DNA of 64,000 nucleotides from Stichopus chloronotus. Lineage: Eukaryota; Echinodermata; Holothuroidea; Aspidochirotida; Stichopodidae. The position numbers were made by a program, and so were the translations under genes. Under the pieces are notes generated by a model. The model saw only the letters and a list, made by a program, of their open reading frames with translations, did not search any database and was not told the origin of the DNA. Location: NCBI GenBank assembly GCA_021234535.1, contig CM037830.1:6670170-6734169 (forward strand), in the 5' to 3' direction. Position 1 is the stretch's first letter. Every line of letters begins with the position of its first letter. This document shows positions 10,906 through 26,685 of the stretch, in pieces.

Positions 10906-12658
10906 CGCAAAGACTCTGATTGTCAATAAAACCTAAGTTTTACTATTATGGCATAATTTATGTTTCCTTGCAAAACCATTCTTGACGACGACATTGTTTC
11001 CAACAAATCCTTTGAAACAGAACTTTTCTTAGCTTTTAAGAAGAAGAGATCACAGTGATAAGGATGAGGCCTGTTTAAATCTGCAAACTTCATACCGTCA
11101 GATAAGCCTAAGGGCATTCTAGCCTCTAACACTTAGGTGATACATCCTACATGGCCAATTACAATGCAGTTACTCGAAACATGAAAAAAAAAATAAAAGA
11201 ATAAAATTGGAAGTTATGCAACAGACAAACCTTCATTTGAAACGACCACTGCAATCATTGTCACTTAGGTATGTTGATCCAAAATGATGGTATGTAAACT
11301 GATTTTGTAATTCAACTCCCACCCTTAACCCATCTCCTTTAACTGTCAGCACTAATAATCTATCCTAATTGAAGATATTTGAACACCTTTTTGCCTACTT
11401 AAAAATCAGTCTTGAAATGATAAGTTGCGCGAAAATTTAAAAATAAACTACTTACTTTGTTAGCCATTACTTCTTTTAAGAATTCTTATTTTGCCTTCAT
11501 ATATGTCAGACGATTTATTGCAAACCTCATACGTAATGCGATAATGTTAATTACGCCTTAAAGATCATTTTAAATCAAGAAATATTTTATTTTTAATGTA
11601 ATGTATTAATTATATTTATTTGATAGATATATATTTAAAATAACATATCATTTCACTTCATGTTCATGAAATATTTCCCTCTTTTCTAGAGTAAAATTTC
11701 ACTAAAATCACAGTGAAATTCTTTATTTCCGTCAGTACGTTCCTGCCTGTTGTTTTTAAAGTGTAGAAAACAAAGGTTTACCTGACTACCGTACACCTCG
11801 TCCCTCCGCTTGGCGGTCATGCTGATGAACACTAATACATAATGTACACGTAGGTCTATGGTTCGTGGTTCTCCCGCTGATATACACATATAACGCTATT
11901 TAGGCCTATGGTTACGTAGCCTACACCGACCAGATGATGAGTGGAGTGGTGGATGAAATCTCTGCCGATGGAACCCGTGTATCAGTCTCTGTAGAGCCCT
12001 TTCCTGTGTTACCACTAACACACTGCGTCTGATCTGTATATGAAGGTGGATGCGACATCGCTCCGAGTTAGCACTGTTACGTCATTAACTTACTATGTAA
12101 ATTAAGGTCTACCTCCTCCGTTTTATAGACAATGGTTTATTGTCAGCAAAATGAATGCCACAAATCAAACAAAAGTTACTACCGGTAACTGCCTGATACC
12201 AGTACAAATTCTTTTCTCTGGTGGAAGCTATATTCAGATTATCGATCTTCTAACAATCGAATGTTTAACAGATCGTGTACGGTATAGGCCTAGGCATATT
12301 GCATAGTTCGCAATAGAAAAAAAAAAAAAAAGTCTCAAACTGACACAGCACACATAATGCACCGTGTGATAACACCTGCAACTAAAACAAAAGAGAGTGA
12401 GAAAGGAAACCAAAACGCGTCAATACATTTCAAAGTTCTACATGCGTGATGTCACTTAACCTGCTGTCCGTCTGTTACTATAGTAGCCTAATTGACTGAA
12501 TATGAATATGTAAAGAAAACCATGACCGAAAAAAATATTTCTCATCTACCATTCATTAAGTTTCTAACAGCTCCCGGGATATATCTTTACAAATACGAAC
12601 TCGTTCGTTACAAATGTTTTAATGTGTTTGCCATGCCCTGTAGTCACTAGCGGATTAC

Positions 12659-12679
12659 GGGGGGGGGGGGGGGGGGGGG
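12659..12679. repeat. Poly(dG) tract, 21 bp
   Basis: An uninterrupted run of 21 G, the longest of at least sixteen G or C runs of about 10 bp or more in this AT-rich window. Confidence 0.95.
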
Positions 12680-13276
12680 ACCAGGGGTTCGTGCCTCTGG
12701 TTCCCACATTGTGGGTGCCCCTATACATGCCTAACATAATATATACCTTGGGTGTTCCGGTGCCGTGGCAACTGTTTCTAAGCTGTAATATAGGACCCCT
12801 GCATGCCTGCTGGCCCCCACACACTTAGTCCGGCCTTTGCCTGTACAGTGACATAGGACAAATGGGAGGGGGATAACTTATAGAATGTTCATTTTTTCAT
12901 ATCATTTAATATCGGACTGCATTTTTCTCAGTGCGTGCCATACACAACTATTATACGAATTTGGGAGAGGTTTTTGGGAAAAGGTCATCCACATTTTGGT
13001 TTTTTAAGGGGACTTCAATGCAAAATGGGGCTAACGTTGTAATATATTTAAACTGTAAATACATGTAATTAAGTTTTCCATGTACTTTATCTATGCATTA
13101 AAACGACTTCCCAATCTGATAATTTTTTGGGCACTAGGAATATTCCTCCAACCCCTCCGCCCATATACAGCCACAGCCGTGCATATGCACACCAGAATCA
13201 AAAACACGAATTGCAGCAAATGTGTTTCGAACTTTTTATTCCCTGTTTGATGAGTATCCTTACCAGCAAAATTCCC

Positions 13277-13319
13277 CCTCCACACACACGTACATACACA
13301 CACACGCACATACACACAA
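13277..13319. repeat. Imperfect (CA)n microsatellite
   Basis: A run of cacaca units interrupted by gta, cata and gca. It also produces spurious open frames on both strands. Confidence 0.85.
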
Positions 13320-14238
13320 TGAATGTTCTTGGCAAACATACAATAAGCAAAACAATACATATAACAATGCAATGCATATAAGTTAGCTGTTGTAAAACAC
13401 ACAGCATACCGTATCGTACTTATGCAATTTCAGTCTCTTGAACCAATAAGATCACTAATAAATAATTAACAACTAAATCCATTCACCGATAACTTAATTT
13501 GTACGATACCTTATTAAATGTTTGCTTATATCAGAAGTATCATAGTTTTCAAAGTTTATAATATATAGAAGATTGTTTGAAACTGAAACCCCGCTCTTGT
13601 GCTCATTTACTTTCCCTGCTAACAAGAAGCGTCTCAGCGTGATGACAAACACACCCGTCGCCCTCTGGTCAATGTATACTTTCCATGGATACTTTATTAG
13701 TAAAAGCAGCATAAATCACATTTACCAGCACTTTTTTTTTCTTTTGTTTTATAATGCTAGCGCTAAAAGTTTATTATTAACCGTTACACAGAATATTTCT
13801 CCAAACGTGCATAAAAGAGTGCTATTCCCGTATAATCTGTGTTTTATGACAGTGGAAGTCAAATGAAGCTGTATACCCTTTAAGGATCGATGTCTCTGTT
13901 TAAAGGATATAAAGGATAATTAAAATGTTGAATTTTGATATGAGGGTCATTGCTCCCAGTGATCACACACAACGGTACAAAAACATTTAATGTTTGTGTT
14001 ACAACTTTTGGTCGTTTATCAGAATGTAAGGCCACGAACATTCACTGACTCTGGTCTCACCGATTGGGCTCCCAATTTCACTCGAGAAGGGAAAAAAAAA
14101 AGCAATCTGCTACCTGCCACAAACCTAACAAGTCCTATGAACGTTTTGGAAAAGGAATTAATGAGTCCATTAATCACGATGAAGCAATGAGACCACGGTG
14201 TGTATGTTATCGCATGCCGGGAGCTCTCTGGTTGTATT

Positions 14239-15854
14239 TTATGCCGCATCACCGGTTTCGGGATCAGCATCACTTGCGAAATAACATTTTTCAGCCGTGA
14301 GAAGCTTACTACGAATGTTAGGTGTTCCAGCGAAACAACCGAGCACGTACGGAAAGTCTTCGGTTGCGTGGTACTGGTAAACGCCGTCGCTGTTTAACCG
14401 ACCGTGACAGTCATCCAAATCCGATGACGTCAGTGTGACCCCGCTTTCGTCGACGGGGCCGTAAATCCCGAAACCGTCAAGAGCGACCCCAATCAGCGGA
14501 GATGGGACGCCCTCTTCTATCTGTGATCGATGAAAGAAGAAAATAGGCAACAGAAAGGAAGAGTAAAAAGTTGATTTTCCCAAAGAGTTTGAAACTTGTA
14601 AATCTTTGAAAATGATTCACAATCTTTGAGACAATTACGTTTTTAATACATCAGTATAATCATCACATGATGGCCTCTACTCACTTCTAACATGTAGTAA
14701 AGCAAAGCACAGAAAAAGGTCAGAAACGAGATAGCACTCTCTCATTGTACCTGCGAAATAACGCGGCATTCTTTATGTTGTTGTTGTACAATTCTTACTT
14801 GAACAGTGGGAAGATACACGTATAGTCACAATAGTTTATAACTTCAAATTGTCAGCATAAATGCTCACATTTTTACAATAAAAAGAAGAAGAACGTAATC
14901 ATCAAAAGTTAGCTAGAATCTCCTTTACAATCCTTGTCAACGTGATGCGTCTGATGTGTGTTTTAATGTTTTGACGTTTTCTTTTCTCTTAATTAAAAAA
15001 AATGATAAAAAACAAAAGAACAGGAACATTGGGTCCAGGCTGATTAGTAGCCTCCATATGCAAGAGCTTCGATTGGATATTATTTGGTTTCTGCTCTTGA
15101 ATTTTTCTTATAAGTGAAAGCACAAGATCGGGAAGACGACTTAGTCAAGAAGAGTTAAGACCCAGTCAACTGCGCTCAAGTGCAAAAGAATCTAGGTACA
15201 ACGTCACATAATTGGTGTATGTCCCGCATGCTTGTTCGAGGATGGAAACATTCTTATAAGTCACAGCATGTATAAAGGAATGAGAAAATAATGTGATGGA
15301 CTAGAAACTTAGTTTGTCACTTTGTGATTATCTATAACATCATTTAATTAAACAAAAATTCATTAAATAACGATATTTAACAAAAATACCGTAAACAAGC
15401 AACTCGATGGCATCTTGTGGTAGTGGTATATGCCTTTAGGAGTTGGATGACCGTCGCAAAGGTCAAAGGTCTCCAGACGAATTGCGTTCTTGCCTTGCGA
15501 TGTCCACGGATTGTAGAACAGCACTCCGTTCGTCGCTACGCCGATAATACCAGGCGGCAAACACGTTGGCTTATCCGCGACAACCGGATTTTGTGTCACG
15601 GTGTACGTGTACTCGGTTTCTAAAAGCTGGTTTGTACCGCGATCTCCGGTGTGTGTTCCTGTATCGTGGTCCGGTATGTCGTTTCCAGTGATCACCCAAT
15701 TACCATTACCGTCATCAGATACAAAGACGTACCCCTGCAGACCTGTATTAACTTCCGTGTGGGGTTTACAACCGAAGTTTGCCATGTCAGTACCGTTCAA
15801 TGAAAAAGCCAAACCAGCTAGTATTGCAAGTACGGAAAGTTTTAACAGCTTCAT
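14239..15854 (-). CDS. YHYH-domain secreted protein, gene A (two exons)
   Basis: Exon 1 is 15854-15390 (155 residues) and exon 2 is 14520-14239 (93 residues plus stop). The 869-bp intron has GT (ACG|gtattt) and AG (cgatcacag|ATA) ends in phase 0; the product is 248 residues. A signal peptide is evident (MKLLKLSVLAILAGLAFS). Exon 1 ends with the diagnostic YHYH at residues 143-146 inside C-D-G-H-x4-G-I-Y-H-Y-H, then PSSCLF. Exon 2 carries LIGVALDGFGIYGP, then C-H-G-R-x4-G-V-Y-Q-Y-H (YQYH at 203-206) and DFPYVLGC. These are the landmarks of the YHYH family (Pfam YHYH), whose biochemical function is not established; conserved His and paired Cys suggest metal binding or disulfides (inference). 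Unlike gene B it ends soon after FASDAD with no hydrophobic tail, so it is probably secreted. It is head-to-head with gene B, 6.3 kb away. Confidence 0.85.
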
Positions 15855-18800
15855 GGTGATATTGATTACGTAGGTTTCTGTGGTATAACGATTAGGTTAA
15901 TAGATGAACAGTTGTGTGCTTGTGATTAAGATTACTGAAGAAACTTCGAGAGAGAAATATTAAAAGGCTTGCGATGTTCGCTCGCCAATCATTGCATTCG
16001 ATGGCCGAGTACGAGAAAGGAAAACATTTCAACTTAAATATGATTAATACACCGTACTGAAAGTGTTAAAATAAAGTTATAATGGTTTCAAAGAACGCGC
16101 TGCATTTATTAATGAAATGTCAAAGTAAAATAGAAACTTCAGTCGCCACAAACTGAATTAGTATACCCCCTTCTTCTAATTCATGAACGGCAATTTCTCA
16201 TCAAGTTACATCATTTTCGTTGTTGAATTGCTTAATTTTGCAGCACAACGCTTATGCAGTACTGATATTCAATAACATCTTGATAGAAAAATGAGAAGAA
16301 AATTGCAACATTTTGCTAATTTTTCAAAATAAAATAGAGAAAAGTGATTATTCCCTTTAAAATTAGAGCTTATCTCTCCAAATTAGTCAAATTAAGTGAA
16401 CAGAGAAATGGAGGCAGAATTTTAAGTGCAAGATAATGTGGAATGTAAAACAACGTACCTCTGAAGTCTCAAAAGCTCACAGCAGAAGCAAAGTCACTAA
16501 GAGTTTGCATTTATTAACCAACAAAGAAAATTAACCAACAAAGAAAACTACTTAGGTTTATTGTCTACATACGTTTTGTAAAGTTACGGTGGTCCAGGAC
16601 AGACAATCAAATGGAAAACTTATTGGACTGAAGTTATTTCAGGGACCTTTTACTTCAGTGGAATACAAAATTGGTTTCTACAACTCAGCAGAGATTCACC
16701 TCTCCACCGTTCTGTTTTTGCAATGTTTTATGAGTCATCAATTTAGCAACAAGCTCGGTCACACGAGAAACGAGCCCAACATACGATTCAATTTTCAATT
16801 GAATGTTACGATTAACATATGTCCATCAAAAGCAACCGTACTAAGTGTGAAATTGATTTCGTACCTGTAATAATTACTTGTGTATCACATGTTAGAAATA
16901 AAATCTTTTAGTCTATTGAAAAATGCACTTACACTCTCATAGAGTCAAGGTTGAACGTATCTTATATCCGAAGTAGTGCTTAACCTATAGTCCAGTTGAA
17001 GGACGTTGTTTTTCAACTGAAGACTATCCGAACAAGTATAGAATTGTTTTCTGTTCACATTTGTCTGTCATTTTGTTGTTTTTTGTTGTTATTTCCTGTT
17101 GTGTTTTTTTTTTTTCAAAATTTCTTTTCCGTTTTCACACTCCTATGATAGGCTAGTTATTGATCACCCATCCAACTCCCCTCATCCTTGTCTAGCTTTT
17201 TTAAAGTCATGCAAGTGAATAAATTCATTACCTGTTGTGAGTCTCTTTCAAGCGTAACAAGGTCCTATATAGAGGTCCCAAGGTGTTCTTGCCATATATG
17301 CCTAAACTATGGATATTGATCAAACGTTTTGTCTAGCCCCATTTGTATAGGCTTTGCACCGGAACATTCAACTCTTTCTTCTGTAAATATTCCTTAAAAT
17401 ATACGTTTTTGTATGAACTTTCAAAACACATTTTCTCGTATGTGTTTTAATTAAGTAGTTGTCCTCGTTGCGTATCGACTTTGAGTTAAAACACGAGTGA
17501 TTAAATCCATCTTAAAACAAAACGGGAAAGTCCACTTTAAATGACGTCTGACCAATAAGAGGAGAAATTACTAACCAGAATGTAACTATCATATCGATGA
17601 TATACTTTGAAATTATGAACCACGAATCCATGACCTAGAAAAGCGGACGAATTGAGGTAATACTTTGAGATCTCTTCTGTCATATTACAGGACGGGACTT
17701 TGCCAATGTACTTTAAGTGGAATCTATAACCAGATGTGATACTCTGTCAGAGCAGGGAGTTGTTAGAACAGCTGAAACTCACTGGTTGGGGGAGGGGGTA
17801 GGGGGTCGTAGAATCATGTCTGAATTTCGAACTTTTTCAGTAGAATAGGCTACATCATCACAAATGTATGTAGAATCCATCAGTGTATCTCAAGGTCATA
17901 ATCTATTTACACCTGAAGCCTATTTATGTTCCAAAACTGTCTGAATAGTGCAAGTAAAAGACAAGGCAAACTTTTGGACATGAAAATGTTAATGTTTTTA
18001 CTCTTTGCGCACATGCGCAATCTCTTTAATCTTAAAATACGGAGACTAACAGAAATGCGTCTGAACTGCTGGGCCGCATTGCCCGTTAAAGTGTTAGTAA
18101 TGCCTTTAAACTTAAATTAAACTTTTATTGACACATAAGAAAATTCAGGTACTCTATCGTAGAGCTGCAAAAAGTCAGAAATAGGTAGCCTATGTATAAT
18201 GTATGTGCGATCATACAGTAAAATGTACATGGTGAGAAAAATCAACGTGACATGACTTAATTGAAAATCTTGATTGTCCCTGTATCTTAAGTCCCTGTAT
18301 CAAATGGTTTTGAAACACGGTACTTTCAATCTTTCACTGCTTCTGTACGTCTAGCTGTCATGTATAGGCTAGAGGGTTGGCCATCGAGAGGGGTGGGAGC
18401 ATGCATGCCGAGTCCAAATTAGACCGGAGAAAGCCATGGTAATGTGGGTCAACAGAAGGGTAGATTCTAAAACTTCTAATTTCCTCGCTTTTTAGTACGG
18501 TTACTACGATCTTTTAATTTTGATAAATTCCACCCCACCGAAACACCCAAGAACGCCACATCCCGCTTATTGTTTAGGGTTATACAATATTTCGTAAATT
18601 TCAGAGCGAACACCTAAATTCGAATGGAAATCGTGCAGAGTTCGACATCTTAATATATCAAGATGAGAAGTTTTGGCTGAATTTTAATATCGTACATAAT
18701 CTTCACCTCGCCAATGCTAACCCGGCCCAAGCCCCCTCAAGTCCCCCTCCCCCCCCCAAAAAAGGTATCTTTACGGAATAATATAGGTACCATTTAAAGG

Positions 18801-19840
18801 AACAATAGCGGTAGTGTTTGGAAATCGCTCAGCTATGATGTAACTTCTGATCACTTAGTTGATTGCCAACCCACTAAGCTGTAAGAGTTGTTGAATCAGT
18901 GGGTAACACCGGGACAAAATGACCTGTTTTGAGAATATGTCACGAGCAGTTAGCCATTACGAAGCATGTGTTTGTTCACGCTTGTGGAGATAACAGACCA
19001 AAAACAGCAAAGAACTGAAATCACTGTTAAATGAGCCGACGGTTCAAAGAACACTTAAGGCACAAAGTATGCCTTTCCACCTCAGCAGTTGATACAGGTT
19101 GCAAAAATCGGTAAGACTTTTACTTTTAAATCCAGTTTATGCCGATTTTTTTAAATAATATAGCCTGTTTATCCATGCGGTGCATTGAAACCAGGTAAAG
19201 CTGAGAGTTAGAGAGCTATTATAAATAATCAGTAATTTGGTGCAATACACTCACATAGACTCACATAGGCCTACAGATAAATAGCAAAGATAATCTAAAC
19301 CCTCTAAACAACACCAATAAAGATCACGCACTTTCGTGACGAGGAAATTTGGGTTAAGGTCAGGTTTCTTATCGAAAGCTCTGCTACGTCAGATATCGGT
19401 TACTTTATTTCCACAGATACACCCCTCTCATGCGCCGGACCAAACCCGATCGGTGACTAATTGCCGACGGTATCGGCCGCCTTTCCTTGAAAATTGCTTC
19501 TTTTGTGATAGCACCTTGATACAAATGTTGATAGCATAAATGAGAACAGCTTTGTTACCTTCTTTAACGTTTCGCTCATAAGATTAAAATGTAGACGTCA
19601 GAGGCCTACTACCAACCACTTTTTTTTTGTCAATCACTAAATTTGAGGTGACTGTTTGATATTAAGACAAATGTAAGGAAACCGTAACAGAAATCAAAAG
19701 TGGCGAGGATGACGTAACAGTTAGATGACAAAAACTTAAGAATAAGCAGTTAATATAACCTATTTTGACTTTATTTAATTTTCCCTTGGCTGAATACAAG
19801 TCTTGTGATTGATAATGTAAACATATATATATATAAAATG
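15855..19840. other. Intergenic between divergent YHYH genes A and B, no gene seen
   Basis: Presumed upstream region of gene A. No exon with a recognisable domain or consistent splice sites was found. A short C9 run lies at 18749. Confidence 0.4.
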
Positions 19841-21694
<1,854 letters not shown>

Positions 21695-21698
21695 TTAA

Positions 21699-21776
21699 AG
21701 GGAAATTAGAAATTTGCTTCACAGGAAAAAAATTCTTTGTATGCCATGTTGGTGCATCGTAAACGCCCTATTTCCT
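21699..21776. mobile_element. MITE family B, internally deleted copy
   Basis: TTAA at 21695-21698 precedes AGGGAAAT; the other end is TAAACGCCCTATTTCC. The right part, reverse-complemented, matches the left end of the 40603 copy (cgttta..caccaacatg.catacaaa). Only about 78 bp remain, so most of the element is deleted. Confidence 0.65.
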
Positions 21777-22057
21777 TCTAAGCGTATAAGACCGACAGCA
21801 CACACGGTTTAGTGTGTAGGTTTGGCACGGGACTGGTAGATCTCGAGAGGATTTTTACTTGAAAAGTTGATCTTTGGTCAATAAAGGTTGGGCCCCCTTG
21901 CGGCAGATCTTCTCTGTCGTCGTTTATCGTGTATGTTATACGTTTGTATGGGATTCTGAAACATTTGTTACGTCAAAAGTACAGAAAATGACTGAGGTTT
22001 CTACCCCAAACCATGTATACGAACAAACACGATATGATAAACAAGGACATTAACACA

Positions 22058-22063
22058 TATAAA
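22058..22063 (+). promoter_or_regulatory. TATA box of YHYH gene B
   Basis: TATAAA lies 97 bp upstream of the gene B ATG (22155), which would place transcription start near 22090 and give a 5' UTR of roughly 65 nt without an intron. Position and match are plausible but unproven. Confidence 0.4.
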
Positions 22064-22154
22064 GGAAGAACAAAATGATTATATCGAATATTCACCATTG
22101 TTATGGTTATTGTTCTTCCTTCAAAAACAACGCTGACTATTCATTAAAGACGTT

Positions 22155-24140
22155 ATGGACCTTAGGCTTGCCGTCATAGTGGTCTGCTTTACCTTTAGTA
22201 GCGCCATCACTGAAGGCGAGGTTGAAAATTTTGGTACGACTGGGATGCCGGAGACGAACACCGGGATTGTCGGTTACGTAACGGTTATCGATAATGGCGA
22301 CAGCTGGAGGTTCGAGAGCAACGGCGTTCCAGATCACGATACCGGCGAATTTCCCGGTATCAACCCGAACGCCATCGTACCACAGGACAATGACTATACA
22401 CTTCCGAAGAACCCCGTCTTTGGCAGTAGTCCCTCATGTTTACCCGGTGGACCCATCGCCATGGCGGTTAACGGTGTGGCGATTTTCAACCCATGGAATG
22501 CATTCGATGAGAACGCCGTGGAAGGAGATACGGCGGAAGTCTTTGATCACTGTGACGGTCATCCAGATATGAGAGGTACATACCATTATCACATGATGCC
22601 CGCAAGTTGCCTATTTGAGGTGAGTTTATGCTTATCCATGTCTCCTGGTAATAGATAAAAATGTCGGAGGGAGTGGGGAGTGGGAAGGGAGTGGGAAGCA
22701 AGTGACAACGAGGATAAATGAGCTGCAGTATTCCATTTTCTTAGTGAAACTTTCATCTATTAGATTCCCATGGTATTGCCTGTCACCTCTCCATGACCAG
22801 GAAATAATCTTACCGTTGCCTACTTAACACAATCTTCTCCTCACAATGCAATCCGATATCTTGAATTTGACCACTGATTGGGGCCCCTGGCCCTCTCCAC
22901 TCTCTGTTCTACCCCCAGTCCAATCTCTGACAATATCGGATTGATCTCCACAAACGTTGCAAGCTATCCAAACGGTTTTGTTAATCTGCAGACATTGTCA
23001 ACAATGGTTGCAAGCTTAGCATTAAAAGATGTTTCAGCCAAAAATATAGCTTTGATATGTTGAAGAGTAAGTAAATTTAACTATCATAGCAAAACTTCCA
23101 TTCATTTTCCGTCTGTGGTTCTCGAGATGTGAAGAGTTGAAGTGGCCACATTTATTACCGAAAGTTAACTTGAAACAAGTGACGTCATCTTCCCCACATT
23201 GATAACGCACGATATGTTTTTCTTTAAACTTTACACCAAATTCAATACTTCAGTATCTAGTTATATCATGATATAAATGTATGAGCGGTACATGAATTTT
23301 GCGACAGTCACACAACCAGTACATAATCTGACCACTTATTGATTTCAAGGTCAGAATAATAAATTCAATAATGAAGAAAACAAAAAAGTCTTCGACGAGG
23401 AAGTGATGTCACTCCTTCCTGCTTCAAGTTCACAGTTGGTAACAAAGGAGGTAACTTCAACTGATAGTATCCCGAGAACCAAGCATGGGCACTCGGAATT
23501 GAAGTTTCACCAGAATGATTAACTGTCTCTTAAACATATTAAAGCTAAATTTGTGCCTGGACCATCCTTTGAAAATCACACATTGAGTTTGCGAAGCAGT
23601 AAATAGCCTACAAATGTAGACTATTTAGTAGCTCATAGAGCGGCCCATACAATAAAGTCTGAATGAAAGACCAGTAAACGTTGTTGTTGTTGTTGCTTTT
23701 GAGATAATCCCTACTCAAACACCTGTTTATCTATCTCTGATCCTCAGGATGTTGAAGGTGAACCCTCGCCTCTGATTGGGGTCGCTTTTGATGGATTTGC
23801 GATTTACGGACCTAACGACGAAAACGGTAACCGCTTGACATCAAATGACCTGGACGAATGCCACGGACGAATTAACTCGAATGGTGTCTACCAGTACCAC
23901 ACTACTACTGACTTTCCTTACATTTTGGGGTGTTATAAAGGAACTCCTAATAGAAATACCCCACCAGGAGGGAATTGTTATTTCGCCAGCGACGCTGATT
24001 CGCTCGGAAACATTCAAACTGAGTCCGGAGGAAGCACCAGTGTTGCTTCGACTGAGTCAAACTGGGCAACTTTAACGTTGCCATCGTACTTAGTAACTAC
24101 TGTGGCATTATTGTTGGCAGCTGTTGTTTTAAAGTCTTAA
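22155..24140 (+). CDS. YHYH-domain protein, gene B (two exons, GPI-type tail)
   Basis: Exon 1 is 22155-22619 (155 residues) and exon 2 is 23748-24140 (130 residues plus stop), 285 residues in all. The intron is 1,128 bp, phase 0, GAG|gtgagt to cctcag|GAT. Signal peptide MDLRLAVIVVCFTFSSA. YHYH is at 143-146 and YQYH at 203-206, at exactly the same positions as in gene A. The conserved blocks are IAMAVNGVAIFNPW, CDGHPDMRGTYHYH, SCLF, EGEPSPLIGVAFDGFAIYGP, LDECHGR and DFPYILGC. After FASDAD comes a Ser/Thr-rich linker and a C-terminal hydrophobic segment (LVTTVALLLAAVVLKS) with almost no following residues, typical of a GPI-anchor signal, so this paralogue is probably cell-surface anchored. The intron carries a family C MITE (23026-23569). 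Confidence 0.9.
23026..23569. mobile_element. Long-inverted-repeat MITE (family C, copy 2) in gene B intron
   Basis: TTAA at 23022-23025 precedes AAGATGTTTCAGCC; the right end is ttgtgcctggaccatcct followed by TTGA (decayed target). Inner blocks (tttgatatgttgaagag, caaaacttccattcat, acttgaaacaagtgacgtcatc and their inverses) align with the 5223 copy. Confidence 0.8.
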
Positions 24141-26669
24141 CGTATATCGTATAGATTACAATTATGTAATTATCTCTATACTTTTTTTTTTCCTGATAAC
24201 GTAACCAATCAGTCTTGGGACATTAGATACTACAAATTAGCCTTCAGCTGCCCCCCCCCCCCCTCCTCTCTTGGACATACCGTACGTTGTAAAGACGCAC
24301 TATGGGAGAGCACCGTGCCATCTGAGAAGTTGTGTAACGTGAACAGCAAATAATAGGTGAATGTTGACTTGAAGACATCACTGCACCAAGTATAAGTGCC
24401 TCAATGAAGGGGACTAATTTAAATATGAATACTATAATATTTAAATATATGGAGGCAAATTGACCAAAGTTTGAATTTAATATGATTTATCAGATAAACT
24501 CTCAGCAGTATACCTTACCTACTTTAATAGTACTGTTGTGTTTGTTTTACAGGAAAAAAACACACATACACACAAATACACACAATTTTTTAAACCCAAT
24601 ATGTATGCATACAGAATGATAGATCATGCAGAATGGGAGTGGTCAGAAGTCTACTTTCCAGGAAATATGTCTCTCATAGATTAAAATGCAGTTACTTGTT
24701 GCCCAAGAATAATTTGGTGACCCAAACTTTCAAACCTTCAAACGATGTATCTTCTTAACTCATCTCATGCAAAATGTTTTTAGGAGATGAAGGTAAACCT
24801 CAATGGTTTAAAAATGACTAAAGCTATTGTCTTTGTGGACCATGTCGGATACATCTTAAAATTCCACCCCCTCCCCTAAGTATACACGAAAACTATTCAA
24901 TCCTTTTACAAACAGTAAAGTATGATACATAACTACATTTCAAAACTTTCAATCTATTACTACTTTTATGAAGAGTTCAGTGTTAGCATGATTCTATAAA
25001 TATGTATGGAGCAACTGACTAGGTGCTCATTGAACTGTAGCAGTCAATATTTCTTATACAACTCAAATTTCAGGGAGTAAGTGTAAATTCCTTATTGGAA
25101 GGAACGTACCGGTTTTAGTTCATGCTTTCGACGAATATTACAATTGCGTGCAGTTTTACACCTTACATAACCAGAAATTACTGCTAAATATTTTATTATT
25201 CGTAATCACCATAACCTATGATACAACTCAGCGTAGTGCATTTCATATTATGTGCATACACAGAAAAAAATATATTGATGATCACATAGAAGTCTCTCCA
25301 TAATTGTTACACATGAAAAATCTTTTATGCTTCTCTTTGACAATAGTATATTTTAATTACATATTGAGATAATATAAATACATATTAATCTACAATAATT
25401 TATTTCAGAATAGTTAATCTATTCCCCTCTTCTATACTCCATATCCAAATTTGATTTTTTTTTACATGTTGTTATCACTGTTTCATAGTTACATGTTTTG
25501 TTTTGTGTTTGTTTTATTTTTTTGAACATTTTGTCTCTGTATACTGTGTAAGTCTAAACATTGATGCGTCAGTAATATTCAATAAATCTCTATCTTTTAA
25601 TGACATATCAACATTGCATTTTTGTCGTTATTGATACGTTTTGCAAATCTATGTCTATTTAATCTTTAAGAATTGGAAAAAGTGGTTGTCATGTTTTGCC
25701 CTGATTTGTCTAATCTGAATGCTGCCTGTTCATCTATTTTGACTTAACCCAGTGGGGTCTCCCAGCATGACGATAACTGATCGCCGTTCTGGGGGAGGAA
25801 TGAAAGGGGTGTCCCCTTCTTCTTTGGGCAATCTTTGCTCACATAGGGTGGGCTGGATGCAAAATGATGCTACATTTGATTCTAGATTTGAATTGACTAT
25901 TTCCTCAGGAATTCCTATTTGTTTATGTTATCATTTTTTCATCCTACTTGTTGATTCTGGTAATCTAAGACCCTTTCAGTTATGTTTCCTTTTTTACCTA
26001 GCACAAGCTCCGTATCCCAGCCTAAACCCCTGCCCAGGTAAAAGAAAATTGAATAAGCAACTGATTTTGGGGGAGGTTTCTATGCTGAGGGGGTTTCCCT
26101 TCCCTTTTAGAGTCTTTTCCTTTAACAAACAAATAATGAACAAGGTTTCTTTGACACATCACATAGGCCTAGTGCTCTAATTGGATGAGGCTTTGTTCTG
26201 TCTTATGGAGTTGAAGAAATCAACATTTTTTGTCCCACTCAATCCGAGCCCGTATAATTTAATACTAAACTAAATGAATTTAACTGATATTAAGTTGATC
26301 TAAAGTGTACCATTGACTTTGACAGATCACCAAAATATCAACTAAAGTGAACTAAACAATAGAGCTTCATCCACTAACCAAACCAAACATCAATGAACTA
26401 GACTGTTGGAATTATTCAAATCAGTTCTGTCAACAGCTGGGATATTTTTGAACAACTGATAACAAAGGACTTAGAAAAAGCATTTTTATGAAACAAAATT
26501 GTGAGGAAGGCACAACTGTCAACTGAGAAAAAAACCTGGACACGAAATACTCTATTGGACGTGTTGACTATTAAATGTTTTGGAAAAGTTATACAGGAAA
26601 AGGAGTGTTTGTAAGAAATGTTCTCTTATTACTCACATTCAAAACGGTTTAGGAATTTTTGTTTCCACA
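24141..26669. other. Intergenic between YHYH genes B and C
   Basis: No exon supported. A C13 tract lies at 24251. The frame at 25752-26180 is the longest open one but shows no domain, and part of it (about 25850-25930) resembles sequence near 57410-57490, so it is probably repeat-derived. Confidence 0.4.
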
Positions 26670-26685
26670 GGTTTGAGTTATAAAG

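Larger units (their letters stand above)
10906..14238. other. Intergenic, no gene seen
   Basis: No supported exon. It contains a G21 tract and a CA-rich microsatellite (listed separately). A minus-strand ATTAAA (plus-strand tttaat near 13987) could be the polyadenylation signal of YHYH gene A, about 250 bp after its stop. Confidence 0.4.

Noticed and set aside
12564..12828. Open frames with polyproline or polyglycine
   Set aside because: Created by the G21 homopolymer.
25752..26180. 142-residue open frame between YHYH genes B and C
   Set aside because: No domain, no signal peptide, no splice context, and partial similarity to non-coding sequence near 57.4 kb.
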